This document shows, piece by piece, positions 46,025 to 58,731 of a DNA stretch of 64,000 nt. The notes beneath the pieces were generated by a model. The model saw nothing but the letters and a program-made list of their open reading frames with translations, was not told the origin of the DNA and did no database searches. The stretch spans positions 1,012,670 through 1,076,669 of the forward strand of contig NHZP01000021.1 in the NCBI GenBank assembly GCA_003313425.1, written 5' to 3'. How positions within the stretch are numbered: position 1 is the first letter of the stretch; every line of letters begins with the position of its first letter. This DNA comes from Pseudopyrenochaeta lycopersici. Lineage: Eukaryota; Ascomycota; Dothideomycetes; Pleosporales; Pseudopyrenochaetaceae. Both the position numbers and the translations under genes were made by a program.

Positions 46025-47608
46025 GTAGTTAATAATCCTAACTTATAAGCAGCAGCTATAAGTAATATCTATAAAGTTATTAGATATTAAGGCGTTACAG
46101 TCGTGTATAGTATAATAGTATAAAGGTATTAGTAGAAAAGGATATACAGCAACGTTAAGCTTTAAATATTAGCCTGTAAAGAATACTAACTAAGATCTTC
46201 TAAGTGTATAGTAGATATACTTACTAATACCTATAGTTACGCGCTGTAGGAATTAATTATAATTAACGTAGTATATATGCTAGAGTAAAATAGAAAGAGA
46301 TTTCTAGTCCTTACTAGGGAATACCCATCTAGATAGGTTAAAGGTCGCGTAATCCCTAATAATAAGTCCTTAACTATTATAAAGTTTATCTATAAAGAAA
46401 TAATATATAGATAGAGTATAATAAAGAAATTAATAGTAGATAAAGGACCTAATTTTACTAAAGTTGTTATAGCCCTCGCTAAGATATACAAGATTAGGCG
46501 CGTCTAATTATTAGCTTATAACCCTTAAGTAATAGGTAAAGTTAAAGGCAGTTATAAACTAATTATAAATACGCTTACTAAGTTACTAGGACTATAGGTT
46601 ATAAATCTCCTAGCTATGTTATTAGCGGATAGGATATTAATCTAGGAATAAACTAGGTATTTAGCCTTCTAACTTATTACTAGACAAAACCTAGTCCTGC
46701 TAATTAAGCTAGCCTTACTAACTTAGTAGACACTTCTCTTCTACTAAATCTATAATAAAGAATATCTTCTTATAGTATAAGTAATGCAGATTAACCTTAG
46801 AGACTAGCTTATTAAAGAGGTAGTTATAAAAACTAAGCGAATGCGTACAGTAAGAAAGGAATACTAGGATAATTATAAAGAAATTAAATAATAAGAGATA
46901 AAGGATAGAGACTTAGTCCTACTATAGGATTTAATACATAAGATTAACATGTCTAGGTTAAGAAAACTAACTACGAGATAGTTAGGTCTATATTAAATCT
47001 TAGAAGTATTTAAAGATTAAGGTACCTACAGACCTAAAGACCTTAACAGATTAAGGTTCGCCTATACTACGCTAGGTTATTATTTAAAGCTATTTATCTA
47101 GAGAGACTTATTAAATATAGCTGCTAAAGACTAAGGAAGAATAAAATTATAGAAACTATTATTATAGGAAGAGGTACACCTCTTTTAAGAGCTACTAGCT
47201 TAGTTTAACTAGTCTTAAGATAAACTAAGTAATAATAAGCTTAAAGTAGAGGGAGGTCGCCTGCGAAACCTTAAATCTAGAAAATTAGTTAATTAAGACC
47301 TAGTTATAATATTAGATATAGTAACCTACCTAAACTATATATTAGTCTAAGTTATACTAAAGAGGTTAATAATAATAGAGAAAGAGGCGTATTCTAAAGA
47401 ATTTATAGATTCTAAATCTAATATAATATCTAAAGACGAACTATTATAAGCTAAGAGACAGCTAAAAGTCTCTAAGTAAGGGAGAGGAAGGTAATATAAG
47501 TAAGTAAAATTGCCTTATATATTCACGATATAATAGGAAATAAATAGGCGGTAAGCTGTTATAGATATAAATTTTCGATGCCTAGCGTAGGTATTAGCTA
47601 ATTAGGAC
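46025..47608 (+). mobile_element. Host gypsy-like element, integrase region (segment 4)
   Basis: The plus-strand relic of a Ty3/gypsy integrase starts with a zinc-binding remnant (ACKEY.LRSSK), followed by the catalytic core. ELIIINVVYML has Asn where the first Asp is expected, then VDKGPNFTKV, then IGKVKGSYK with Lys in place of the catalytic Glu. A C-terminal domain follows to about 47300. These substitutions match G-to-A RIP changes. The gypsy at 47614 interrupts the sequence at the CTGCC duplication. Confidence 0.7.
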
Positions 47609-47613
47609 CTGCC

Positions 47614-47818
47614 TGTTAGGGACTGTTAGTAGAGGTCGAGGTTAAGTGATAGGGGATAGTATTAAGACTAATCCTTAACCTCTGCTCTAAGGGGGTAGCT
47701 CTCGTTTATATACTAGCCCGTCTCTAGTGTAGTCCTAAGCCTTTCTAGGCTCTATCTAGTGGAGGTCTGAGGGCCCTCCGCTAGGTCGTCTCCCGCTAGG
47801 TCTAGTGTGTTCGTAATA
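47614..47818 (-). repeat. 3' LTR of third gypsy
   Basis: 205 bp. Its outer left end is TGTTAGGG. The right end reads TCGTAATA where the partner has TCGTGACA, two RIP-type changes. On the minus strand it contains a TATATAAACG promoter box. Confidence 0.9.
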
Positions 47819-47838
47819 ATTACTCTCCCCTTTTTTTT
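47819..47838 (-). promoter_or_regulatory. Polypurine tract of third gypsy
   Basis: On the minus strand a run of A then GGGGAGAG precedes the 3' LTR, as expected for a minus-strand element. Confidence 0.75.
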
Positions 47839-50800
47839 AAGGGTTATCCCTAACCTGTATAGACGTTACGCGCACGCTGTTTGCGCCGCCCTAGTCCCAA
47901 CGCGTCTCTAGTTATTTACTAGGTAACGTAATATATTTCCTATAGGCGGCTTTTACAGCTTTACCTATAAATCTTTTTACGTAAAGTAGCTGCCTTTATA
48001 ACTGTTATATAGTCGCCGTTTCCTAGCTGCCTTAGCGTGTTCCTTTCTTGCGACTACTGTTAGCTAGGGCCTTACGTGTTTAGCTTATAAAGTTTGCGTG
48101 TGTAATACTGTTGCGTAGGTAGGTTATTATAGCCTGTCCCTACTAGCTACTTGTTACCCCTTTACGTAGTTTACCCTTTACAGGTAAGTTGCTAGCGAGC
48201 TACTACCTATAACTACTCTAGTAAGAGGCTAGGTTTTAGAGGGTCTGTAGGCGCAGAGGTGTATAAGTATACTACTCCCCTTCTCTCTACTACCTATATC
48301 TACTTCCTTCTTCTAGGTAATTATACTGCTTTTTAACTTGCTTAATAGGTTCCTAAATGCTAACTAGCGTAAGTAACGCGCCTCTTCCTAGTTACATCTA
48401 TAGTTTGCCTAGTAATATGTAGCTATAGCTGTTACTTACTTAGTTTTAGTATAAGGCCTGCATCTCTACTCTCTCTATAGTGTCCTGCGGGACCCTAACA
48501 GTATAGTTTAGGGCATATTTTGCACGTTTTGCTTAGGTAAAGGCTATTATATCTGTAAGAATAACTTTAGTATATATAGCTATTGTTCCTCTTAGAAGAA
48601 GGGGGGTTATATTAAGGTAAGTAACTTACTCTTACTTCTAGGTTTAGCTAATAGGTCTCCTAGATTAAACCTTCGTTTTAGCGTGCTGTTAATTTACTTA
48701 ACTAGCTAATTATAGTTGCAAATTATAAAACTAATACAGCCTTATCTTGTCTTTAACCTAGGGATTCGCTGTCTAAGATCTTTATTATTAACAATTATAT
48801 TACGCTTACCTAGACGCGTGCTTATAATTATGCTGTAGAGTTACGTTAGGCCTTCTCTGCTGTATTGCAGGCTTATAATTACCTTATTTATTCCTATCTT
48901 AGGGGGGAGATTAAGTTTAAGAAGGCCTGCTAGGTGTCTTAAGAGTTAAACGTTAAGCGATATAAAGTAACTTTCTTACTACTTCCTTTAGTAATACATA
49001 GCTAATATGTGTAGTTAGGAATTAGTACGTCTAGCTTAAAGCGCCTAGAAAATATAGTTGTAGATAAAGGTATTAAGCGTAACTTTTAGTCTACTAGGTA
49101 TTACAGTAACTATAAGCGTCGCTAGTACTATTATAGAACTAACATTCCTGCTAAGTCTAATATTAGTTTACCTTTTACCTCTTCGCCTGTTAAGAAGTCT
49201 ATTTATTTAGGTTTACCTCCTACCTTTAGTAGTTCTATTAGTAGCTAGGCTTTAGCGCTTAGGATTATAGCTACGTTAGGTCCTAAGCGGGATTATAATG
49301 CCTCTATGTTACCTTTCTTTTAGCCTTCTGTTTCCCTTAGCGCTTAGTCTGCCTACTCTTAAGCTGCCCTTTATTCTACAGAGTTGCCTTTAAGTCCTGT
49401 TCCTATAAATGCGTTTAATAAGGTTTTTTGTAGTAGTTCCTTACCCTTTACTAGTCCTCCTACTAGTAGTTATGTGTCGTGTTATTTTAATCGCCTGCGT
49501 TAGGCAGATACTAGTTAGCGTAGAGGTAGTAATATAGAGATAGGAGACTAAACAGGTCTAGGGCGTGTTTCTAGTAGGCTTTATACAGGGTGTATTAGTT
49601 TAGTTTATAAGTATATAGTAATATTATAAATATCTTCTTATTCTCTTCTAAGCTTCTTCTAGGGCTAGCCTTATTATTATTCTAGTTATCTTCTAAGGGG
49701 TGCTTAGGGGTTACGCTCTAGGGATGCTAAGTAGTCTTATAGGAGTTTATTATAGTAGTTAAGATTCTCCTCTAGCTCTTAGGTTGCCTCTTTAATACTC
49801 TAACCTAGCTACTTTACCTTAAGCTTACGCCCTCTTATAAGAGTTTCCCTGTAATCTAGGATTCCTTCTACTTTATATTAATCTTCTATAGGAGCGTCTA
49901 CTAGGTCCTAGATAGGGCCTAGTTAGAACCCTCTTTATGTTAGGGGTTCTACCTAGGGCTCTAATAGGGATACGTAGAAGATAGAGTAAATTTACGCTAT
50001 TAATAGCGGGAGGGCGAGCCTGTATACTAGCTTACTAATACGCTCTTTAATATAGAACAGCCCTAGGTGTCTTACCGCGAACTTCTTTAAGGGTCTTAAG
50101 GTTACTATGTTCTTTACCTGTAATAGTACTAGGTCTCTAACAGAGAAGTGTTAGTTAGACTGTTTTATATTGTACTACTTTATATTACTTTACTGCGCCT
50201 TTTCTAGGCGTGCCCTTGCCTCCTCCTATTATTAGTGCTATTTATTTAGTTTATTACTAACTTGCTGCCTAAGTTCTAGTGCTTCTGTAGGACCCTCCTA
50301 GGTTAGAGGCAGTTTATAGAGCTAGTAGCTGTTAGGGATTCTATTAAATCTCTTTAGGTCTGTTTTAAACGCCGCCTTAATAGGGCTTACGCTGTGTGCT
50401 AAGTAGTTTTTTAAGTTGTAGGCGTACTCCGCGTAGGGTAGTAGCTCTACCTAGTTATCTTGCTAGTAGTTTATATAGATGCGGAGGTAGGTCTCTAGTT
50501 CCTAGTTCTAGCGTTCAGTTTACCTATCTATTTAGGAGTAGAAAGTAGTACTAAGCCTGTGTTTAATTTTAAGGTAGTAATAAATATCTAACTAGAACTA
50601 GCTTATAAATACTAACCCTTAATCTAATAGAAGGGTGTCTAGTAGCTTCTGCTTAAAGAAGTATTATTTTAGTAGTAACTCTGCTACCTACTAGGACGTA
50701 ATTATCTTTATTATAGGCAGGTACTAGACATATTTTATAAAGCGATCTACTAGTACTAGTATAGCGTCGTACTTATTCCCTTTATTATCTGCTAACTTTA

Positions 50801-53800
50801 GTAGGTCTGTAATAAAGTCTAGGGAGTAGTACCTCTATACTATCTTAGGAAGGGGTAGTAGTAATAATAGGCTCTAGGGCTTATATCTCTAGATCTTATT
50901 TAGCTAGTACTACAGGCACTAGCTAATATACTTCTAGGTATCTTTCCTAAAGTAGGGCTAAAAGTATTTTCTTTAGAGAACCTTAGTAGTTTTATCTACC
51001 CTATAATACCCTCTTATAGGGTTATTATAGTTTCTCTAGAGTATATTTACGCGGAGTAAGGCGTTCTTAGGGATCTATACTTTCCTGCTCCTGCGCAGGA
51101 GGCTCTTAAGGTTAACTTCCTAAGTGCTGGCCTCCTTCCTTACTTCGCCTGCGTCCTAACCCGCTAGCGCTGTAAAGCTAGAACAGGCCTAATCCTGTGC
51201 TTACACTAGCTAGATATATTTAAGGAGGCGTCCTAGAACTTCTAGGGCGTAGGTAGACTTTTCCTGCGTAGCTACTACTGTAAGGTAGTTAGGTGCTATT
51301 ACTTAGAACCCTAGGCTGCGTAAAGGCCCTTTAGTAGCTAGTAAGTATAATAGCTTAGCTTATAGGTTTCCCTCTATACTAGCTTTATCGCCTGTAGTTT
51401 AGCTACAGGCAAGGATAAGTAATATATTACTAATAACTAACTACTTATTAGAGAATTCCTAAGCAGGTAGATTCTCTTTTAAAGGTTAACGCGGACCTAG
51501 CTAGGTTCTATCCCTAGGGAGGTGTAGTTCTTATACTACCTGCAGGGCGGTTAGAGCTATAGACTCTTAAAGTGTCTACTATTAAAGCTTTTATTAGAGC
51601 GTAGAAAGTATTATACCTCTTAATGCTTAAGGTTCTCCTACTAGGAGTCCTTACGTAAAGTTAGGCCTTTAAGAAGGCCTGTTAGCAGAGTTCTTAGGTC
51701 CTAGTTTATACTCTACTTTAAAGTTAAATTCTGCTAGCTCTTTAGCCTATTAGGCCTGCTTAGAAGAGAGCTCCTTTATTAATATAAAGTATTAGAGGTT
51801 ATTATAGTTAGAGAGTACCTAGATTATTATTAGGGTGTGTTAGAGGTAGTACCTCTACGTCCTAAATACTTCTATAATAGCGTAAAGCTCCTTATTATAG
51901 GTGTGCTAATTTAGGGATAGTCTAGAGAACTTCTTACTCTAGAACGCGATAGGCTTCTAGTAACACTCTATTACCTACCTAGTTAAGGCTAGTTATAAGA
52001 GGATAGCGGCTATTATAAAGTCTAAAGCGTTAGTAAGAACTATTACTAGTTCTACTAGGTTAAAGTGCTGAAGTACAGGGGCTTCTAAGAACTTCTAACG
52101 CAGCGTAAGGAACGCGTTCTTTATATAGTTAGGCTACGCCTATAGCCGGTACTATCTTATAGGTCCCTTACGACTCTTTATAGCCTTATTTATAGCCTTA
52201 CCTATAAGGGGCGTACTTAGGTCTGTTACTAGGTTCTAGGCGGTTATTATATAGTCTACTAACAGACGTACTATAGTAGAGTAGTTAAAGATGAATCTTT
52301 AATAGAAGTTAGCAAACCTAAGGAACACTTAGATATCCTTATAGCCCTAGGGTTCTAGCTACTCTCTAATAGTCTGTACCCTTACAAGGTCTATTACTAC
52401 GCCTCCTAGAGTTACTATAAACTCTAGGAATTCTATAAATTTAGTAGAGAAGGTATACTTACTTACCTTATAGTACAGGCCCTATTCTATAAGTTAGTCT
52501 AAGACCTCCTCTACGTAGCTATTATAATCTTTCTTATTCTCTAAGTAGATTAGTATATTATCTAGATATACTACGTAAGTGTAGTCTATAAGCCCCCTAA
52601 GGGCTCTGTAGATGTAGGACTAGAAGGTTACTAGCGCGTTAGATAATTTAAAGGGTAGAACAAGGTACTTAAAGTAGCTATACTGCGTCTTAAACGCTAT
52701 TTTCTACTTATTACCCTCCTTAATCTAAAGTCTATAATAGGCGTCTTAGATATCTAACTTTATAAAGATTTACACCTTTAAGAGGCAGTCTAGTATCTTG
52801 CTTATAAGGGGGATTAGGTACTAGTTCTTTATAGTTACTTTATTTAGGCCTTAGTAGTCTACGTATAGCTAGAGTGTTCTGTTTAATTTTAGTATGAAAA
52901 GGATTAGGGCCCCTGCTAGTAACGTGCTAGGCTAGATCTATTTCTTCTCCTGCGCTATGTTAAGGTATTCCTAGGAGATATCTAGCTCTTAGCGTAAGAG
53001 GTTATAAATAGGGAGGTTTAGGACTTTTTATCCCTCCTCTAACGTAATTACGTAGTTATACTCCCTGTAGGGGCGTAGTACCTCTGTCTAATACTTACTA
53101 AAGGCGAGCTACTTATAGTGCAGCTTCTAGGGGACGTGCCTTAATTCCTCTTTATCTAGGCGGTCCCTAGTAGAGTTAACCTGCAGGGTATCCTCCTTAG
53201 CTAGGCTGGGGAGGATACAGGGTACTACTAGGAAGGTAGCACGCTAATTAGAGTTCCTATTACGTATACTAGATACTACGTGCTGTGCTGTCTCTACGGG
53301 CAGCTAGGCTAGCTAGGGTTCCCTTCAGACACACTCCTTTAGGTAGTCTGTAATACTAAGGACTAGGTTTTGCAGCTAGAGTAAGCCCTAGTAATAGAAC
53401 TATTCTGCGTTATATTCTATATCTCTACTAGGCTTAGTAGGTTCTAACAGATTTACGGTAGTTACTTAACGCATCTCCTCTTAGACTGCTCTTTCAGCCT
53501 TGCTAGTTAGGGTGTTACAGGTTAGGGCTCCTAAGTAGAGGATATAGGCTATCTCTCTAGGGCTAACATCGCCTAATAAGTCTGCGGCAGTAATAACTTA
53601 GACCTAGTTAGTATCTCGCGCAGCCTACTATTTAAATTCTCTTATAGAGAATTAAATCTTAAGATTAGCTTCCCTTAGCTATAAGTATCCTAAGATAAGG
53701 TTATAGCCTTTAATATTAGTAGACTAAAATAGTTATAGGCCTACCTATTTTACTATACCTTTTAAGTTCTAGTACTAGATAGATAGATTATATACAGCTC

Positions 53801-55559
53801 CTAGTAGGAGTAGTTAATTATTAACTAGGCTTACTATAGGCTTCTAGTAGTAGTTTACTCTAGGTAGGAAGTAAAGCTAGGTAATCTCGCTTAATATAAT
53901 ATTAATCTCCGCGCCTAAGTTATATAGGGCTTAGAGGGGGAGCAGGAGTCTATTAGCTACCTGTAGCTAGACTTTAATCGCTATCTAGAGTGCTTTCCCC
54001 TAGGTGTTAGGCCCTAGTAGTAGTTAGGATAAATTAGCGACTAGGGCGTTGCGTTTCCTAATTAAGGCCTAGGTTAAGTTTGTTTATTAGCTCTGCCTCT
54101 CGCGTTTCCCTAATTACAATTCTTCTAGTAGGGTTAGGTTATGCCTTACTTAGCTAGGTCCTAGGAGTTTTTAGGCGTCCTCTAGTACTGCAGCAGGTTC
54201 TATATAGGCTTTAGACAGAGTAATCTTTAGGAGTAGTTTATCTCTAAGGGTCTATTATCTTACTTCTTACTAGTCCTCTGCAGGTTAGAGAAGGAGTTTA
54301 ACGCTAGGCGTTTACCCTAAGAAGGGCCTTTAGTAGTAGCTTTTTAGGTGTCCTCTAGGAAGTAATTAGCGTAAGTTATAGTTTCTGCGTTATGTAGGGC
54401 CCTTTTAAACTTAGGCTATAAGTTAATAGTCTTAAGGACCCTAGTGCGTATAATCTCTTTATAGTATTTCTCTAGAAGTCTTAACTATATAAAGGTAATC
54501 TTTAGCTTATAGTTATCCTCTCTATCCTCTAGCTTAAAGAAGTTATAGGTTAGAAGGGATTCCTTTTTCCTTAGCTAGAGGAGGAAGGTGTTAACGTTGT
54601 TATCCCTCTACTACTTAAAGTTAAAGAACTAGAGGTAGTTATTATAGTAGGTAAGGATAGGATCTTAAACTAGCTTACGTTCCTCCTGTTTAAGGTAAGC
54701 CTATAAGGTAATACTCCCTTTATTAATACGTTATTAGAGGAGTTCTTAGTAGACGTAATACTAGATTATCTCTAGAGCCTAATAGGTGTGGGTTACTGTG
54801 TCTTCTAGCACCTGGGCGTACGTAAAGGCAGTTTTAACGTCCTTTACCTATTAGTCTACCTGCTGTGCTAATAGGGCTTAGGTTTCTAATCCTACTTTTA
54901 GTTTAGGTTATACACTGTTTAGAGCCCTAATAAGCTTCCCTACCTTATTAAAGGCGGGCTAGGGGGGTTCTAGTAGCTTTCTAGCCTATTCTACTCTTAG
55001 TGCTTATAACGCGTAATTAATTTAGTCCTTTAGCTTTTTAATCGCTTCTTCTAAAGCTCTAGTCTCTTCTACCTTAAAGAGGTTAGCTAATAGACCTTAG
55101 ATAAACGTTTTATTTAAGATTCCTGTTATTAGCTTTTTCCTAGCAGAAAGGGGTTAGGTTTCTACTAGGACGTTAGCGGCACTAGATACCTCTATTAGGG
55201 TTTCGCTAACCTAGTTAAGTCTACTACTATAAGTGCGTTAGTCTAGAGGTAGTTCTAACTCTTACTGCAGGGTACCTATTATGTTAGAGTCCTAGGGGTT
55301 TTAGTTTAAGGCGTCTAACGTGTTTAATTATTAGGGGTCTTCTAATATCCCTAGGTCTCTCTAGGCATCTTTAGTACTTCCTTAGGAAGGCTCTAGGTTA
55401 GCGTCGCTCCTAGGTCTTCTGCGAGTGCCTACTATAATACTTCCTCTTTTTTTTTTCTTCTTTTACTGTTAGGATGTAGGCGTGCTGTCCCTAGGGTCTC
55501 GACAGTACTTCAGAGGAGAGTTTCTTAACTACTACCCCTAGGGTGAGAAGGATTAGAAT

Positions 55560-55764
55560 TATTAGGGACTGTTAGTAGAGGTTAAGGTTAAGTAATAGGG
55601 GATAGTATTAAGACTAATCCTTAACCTCTGCTCTAAGGGGGTAGCTCTTATTTATATACTAGCCTATTTCTAGTATAGTCCTAAGCCTTTCCGGGCTCTA
55701 TCCAGTATAGGTCCGAGAGCCCTCCGCTGGGTCGTCCCCCGCTAGGTCTGGTGTGTTCGTGACA
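55560..55764 (-). repeat. 5' LTR of third gypsy
   Basis: 205 bp, pairing with 47614-47818. The left end TATTAGGG is a RIP-altered TGTTAGGG. Confidence 0.9.
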
Positions 55765-58652
55765 CTGCCCTAGGTGCGACTAGCGTAACTAAGGAAACCC
55801 TGTGATTAGCTAACGCGCTAACTTTACGTTTGCGCCTACTAATAACAAAATAAATAGTTAAAAAGTAATAAAAATTACCTATTATAATTAGTATAGGTAA
55901 AGGTAAGGTTAAGAAATAATGTACAGTAATAAAAGGATAAAAACCCCGCCTGCGAAGCTTATTACTTCCCTTTTTTAATAATTAACATCTTACTAGCAGC
56001 TAACTATTAACTCTTACTAGACGCTACTATATTTTATAAACTAGTTTAACTAAGCAAATAATTATAAGCGGTTCTAAGAGGGACCTACTAGGCACTCTAC
56101 CTTAACGATCTGTTATGCTAAAACTCCCACTGCTGCCTTAGACTCTAGGCTTATTAGATAAGTTAGTAACTTACTTAAATATATCTAACTAGCCTTAATT
56201 AACGCAGCAAATTACGCGTGTGCCTAATTACAGCATTAACTTCTAGAATTACAGATAATACATTATACCTTAGAAGGGCAGGACTACGTTTAAAGACTTT
56301 TACAAGGAACTAGTTAAGTAACTATCGTACGTTAAGAAACATATAGTAACTAAGTAGATAATCTCTTACAGCTTATACGTCGACGAACTCCTTAACCTAG
56401 TTAGTGCGGCTGCTTAGGCATTTAAGAACAACGCGGCCCTTATAGCTAAATTCAGAGGTATATACTAGTTTAACGCCTAGTTTCCTATAGTTAAAGATAT
56501 TAAGGACTATTAAGCTAAGTAAGGTAATAAGTTACAATTAGCTATAAGCTACCTTAAGAGCTTACATAAGCCTCTTTTTAATTAGGTTATTAGTGTATAT
56601 ATAAGTTTTAGTTATATACAGCTATTCAGGTGTTACTAACCTTGTATTCCTCCTGCGACGAGTTAAGATTACAGACCTCGTGCTGTACCTTAATACAGAA
56701 CCTATCTTATAACTCTAAGATCTAAAAAGGCGTTAAGATAAGTTTATAAACGTAACTAATATTAGTAATATAAAAGTAACCTTATAAATAATTCCTGCCT
56801 ATATAACTTAATTATAGGATAATAAGAACTTAAGGGCGTTAGCTACTAAGAACAGGGTTTAAAAAGGTAATACGGATATTTATACTTATACACGTAAGAA
56901 TAATAATAAGCACCTATTCTAGAAAGGAGTACTAAAATAGTTTAGGAAGCTTAAATACTTAAGTAAGGCGCGCACAAATATAGTTATAAAGGATAACTAA
57001 TAGCTTATTAAATAAGGACTCTAGATATATACGTGCGGGCTTATTATCCTTTAGATTCGCGCTATTAAAGTTATAAGATTAAGTAGGTAATTAAGTTAGC
57101 CCTCCTATTAAGGTAGTCTAAGAGTATAGTTACTTATTAAGTATTAGTAACTTTAAAGTAGGTCGCGATCTATAAGGAGCTATTAATATTTACAGTATGC
57201 GTCTATTAATAAGATTATCTAGTCCTCTTAACTTACTTCTTATCTAAAGGTAGAACTAATCTAATTAAATAATATTAGGGTAACCTTAAGAAAAGATATT
57301 ATATATCTAGGTAACTAATTACGATTACTACTGTTAGCCCTAGGACTAATTAGCTTAAGGTAAACTCGCGCAGCTACTTAATTTAGAGACAGCTAAGCAG
57401 GGACGCTTAAAGCGCTTAACGTAAACCTAGATATCTTAGAAAGTATTAAAGGATAAGAAGATTCTATTATTCTAGCTTTCGCTTTACATACTTCTTATAA
57501 GTATAAGAATAAAGAATTTATTATAGCTAAGATACTTTTATAAATAAAGCTATATAAGAAAGTTAAGATCTAGAAGTAGTTTAAGCTCTTAGAGGAATAG
57601 TACTGCGAAACTATTAACTATAGTTAACTATTAGATAAGCGAGGTAACTATATACTTAATCCTAATTATATCTATTACTTTTACTCTACTTATATTACGT
57701 CTTACGTAGGGGTGTTCTATTACAGCATAAACTACTATTAGATCTAGGAAGTCTTACTTATCTTATACCTCTATAAAGATAAGATTAGAGAATATTAAGC
57801 TAACTTAGTTATATAAGTCCTTTTTATAAAGTTATACTAAGGTAGCTGCACCTATAAAGATCTTAAGAGCTACTAATATAGGCCTATTTAGACTATACCT
57901 AATATTAACTAGGAAGTATTTATAAGGATAATAAAGCTTTAACTTTTAATTAATAAATTTAAATAAATAGGGAGTATTATCCGCAACGTCTTTAGCTAGA
58001 TCTAGAAGGATAAGGAACTAGTTAAAATTATTAATAAAAGCTTTAAGATATACAACTACTATACTTACTAGATTAGTAGTAAAGATAACCTTAGTTAGGG
58101 ACGTACGATGTATTACTCGTTGCCGCAGCAGCTAGTCCGCGGAGATCTTGAATATTACCTAATCTATACGGCTATTCAAAGGGAGCCTTACCTTATCTTA
58201 TATCTATACTACGCTAAATATATAAAACTAGGTAATAAGACTTACTTCTGCTATATTAATCTTAACATTACTTAGGTAGTTTACTCTAGACGTAGGGTAG
58301 ATATAATTTAAGGTAGTGTCTCTTTTAATAATAAGGATAAATATAACTGTACTAAGATATTACTAGGCTTCTATAATATTATTAATAGTTACTAAGAATA
58401 GCGTAAGAACTTAGGTTAAGATAATAGTACAAGGCTAATTAAATTATAGAGTAATACTACACACTTCCTTCAGGAACTAAGGAAGAAGTAGCCTAACGTA
58501 TAATAGATAAAGCAGCTATATAAATAAGGTAAGGTAAGGATTTTAGATCTACGCCTGCCTTATAGCTTAACTAGACTATCTACTATTAAATAATAAACTA
58601 TACTGCCCTAGTACGTAAAAGTTAATAATAATATAGAAACTATAGAGGTTCC
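55765..58652 (+). other. Unidentified RIP-degraded coding relic
   Basis: The plus strand reads as a long decayed protein when TAG/TAA are treated as former Gln: runs such as ELLNLVSAAA.AFKNNAALIA near 56400 and SLPQQLVRGDLEYYLIYTAI near 58120. Near 58255 a YINLNI-like patch could derive from an HxD-type motif (HIDLNI), which recalls iron/2-oxoglutarate dioxygenase-like fungal proteins; this is weak. It could be the continuation of the host element or cargo of another mobile element. No terminal repeats were found. Confidence 0.35.
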
Positions 58653-58663
58653 TAGGGTAGCAA

Positions 58664-58731
58664 ATGGGTATAGGTTGGGGTTGGGTTGGGTTTGATTACA
58701 TAAGACCCGTACCCAACCCAGCTCTATACCC
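58664..58731. repeat. Subterminal G-rich/C-rich inverted repeat of hAT
   Basis: GGGTATAGGTTGGGG on the left is matched by the inverse of ACCCAACCCAGCTCTATACCC on the right, giving an imperfect hairpin. Degenerate TTAGGG-like G-rich repeats follow to about 58845. Confidence 0.65.

Larger units (their letters stand above)
47614..55764 (-). mobile_element. Full-length Ty3/gypsy element (third family), RIP-damaged
   Basis: The element is 8151 bp, with 205-bp LTRs (47614-47818, 55560-55764) and a perfect 5-bp duplication CTGCC (47609-47613, 55765-55769). Coding is on the minus strand: the polypurine tract AAAAAAAAGGGGAGAG abuts the left LTR, and the reverse transcriptase has YLDN at 52557-52568 followed by LIYLENKKDYNSYVEEVLD and VIDLVRVQTIREW. 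RNase H and integrase lie at lower coordinates and gag toward 54000-55500. Many RIP stops; non-functional. Confidence 0.92.
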
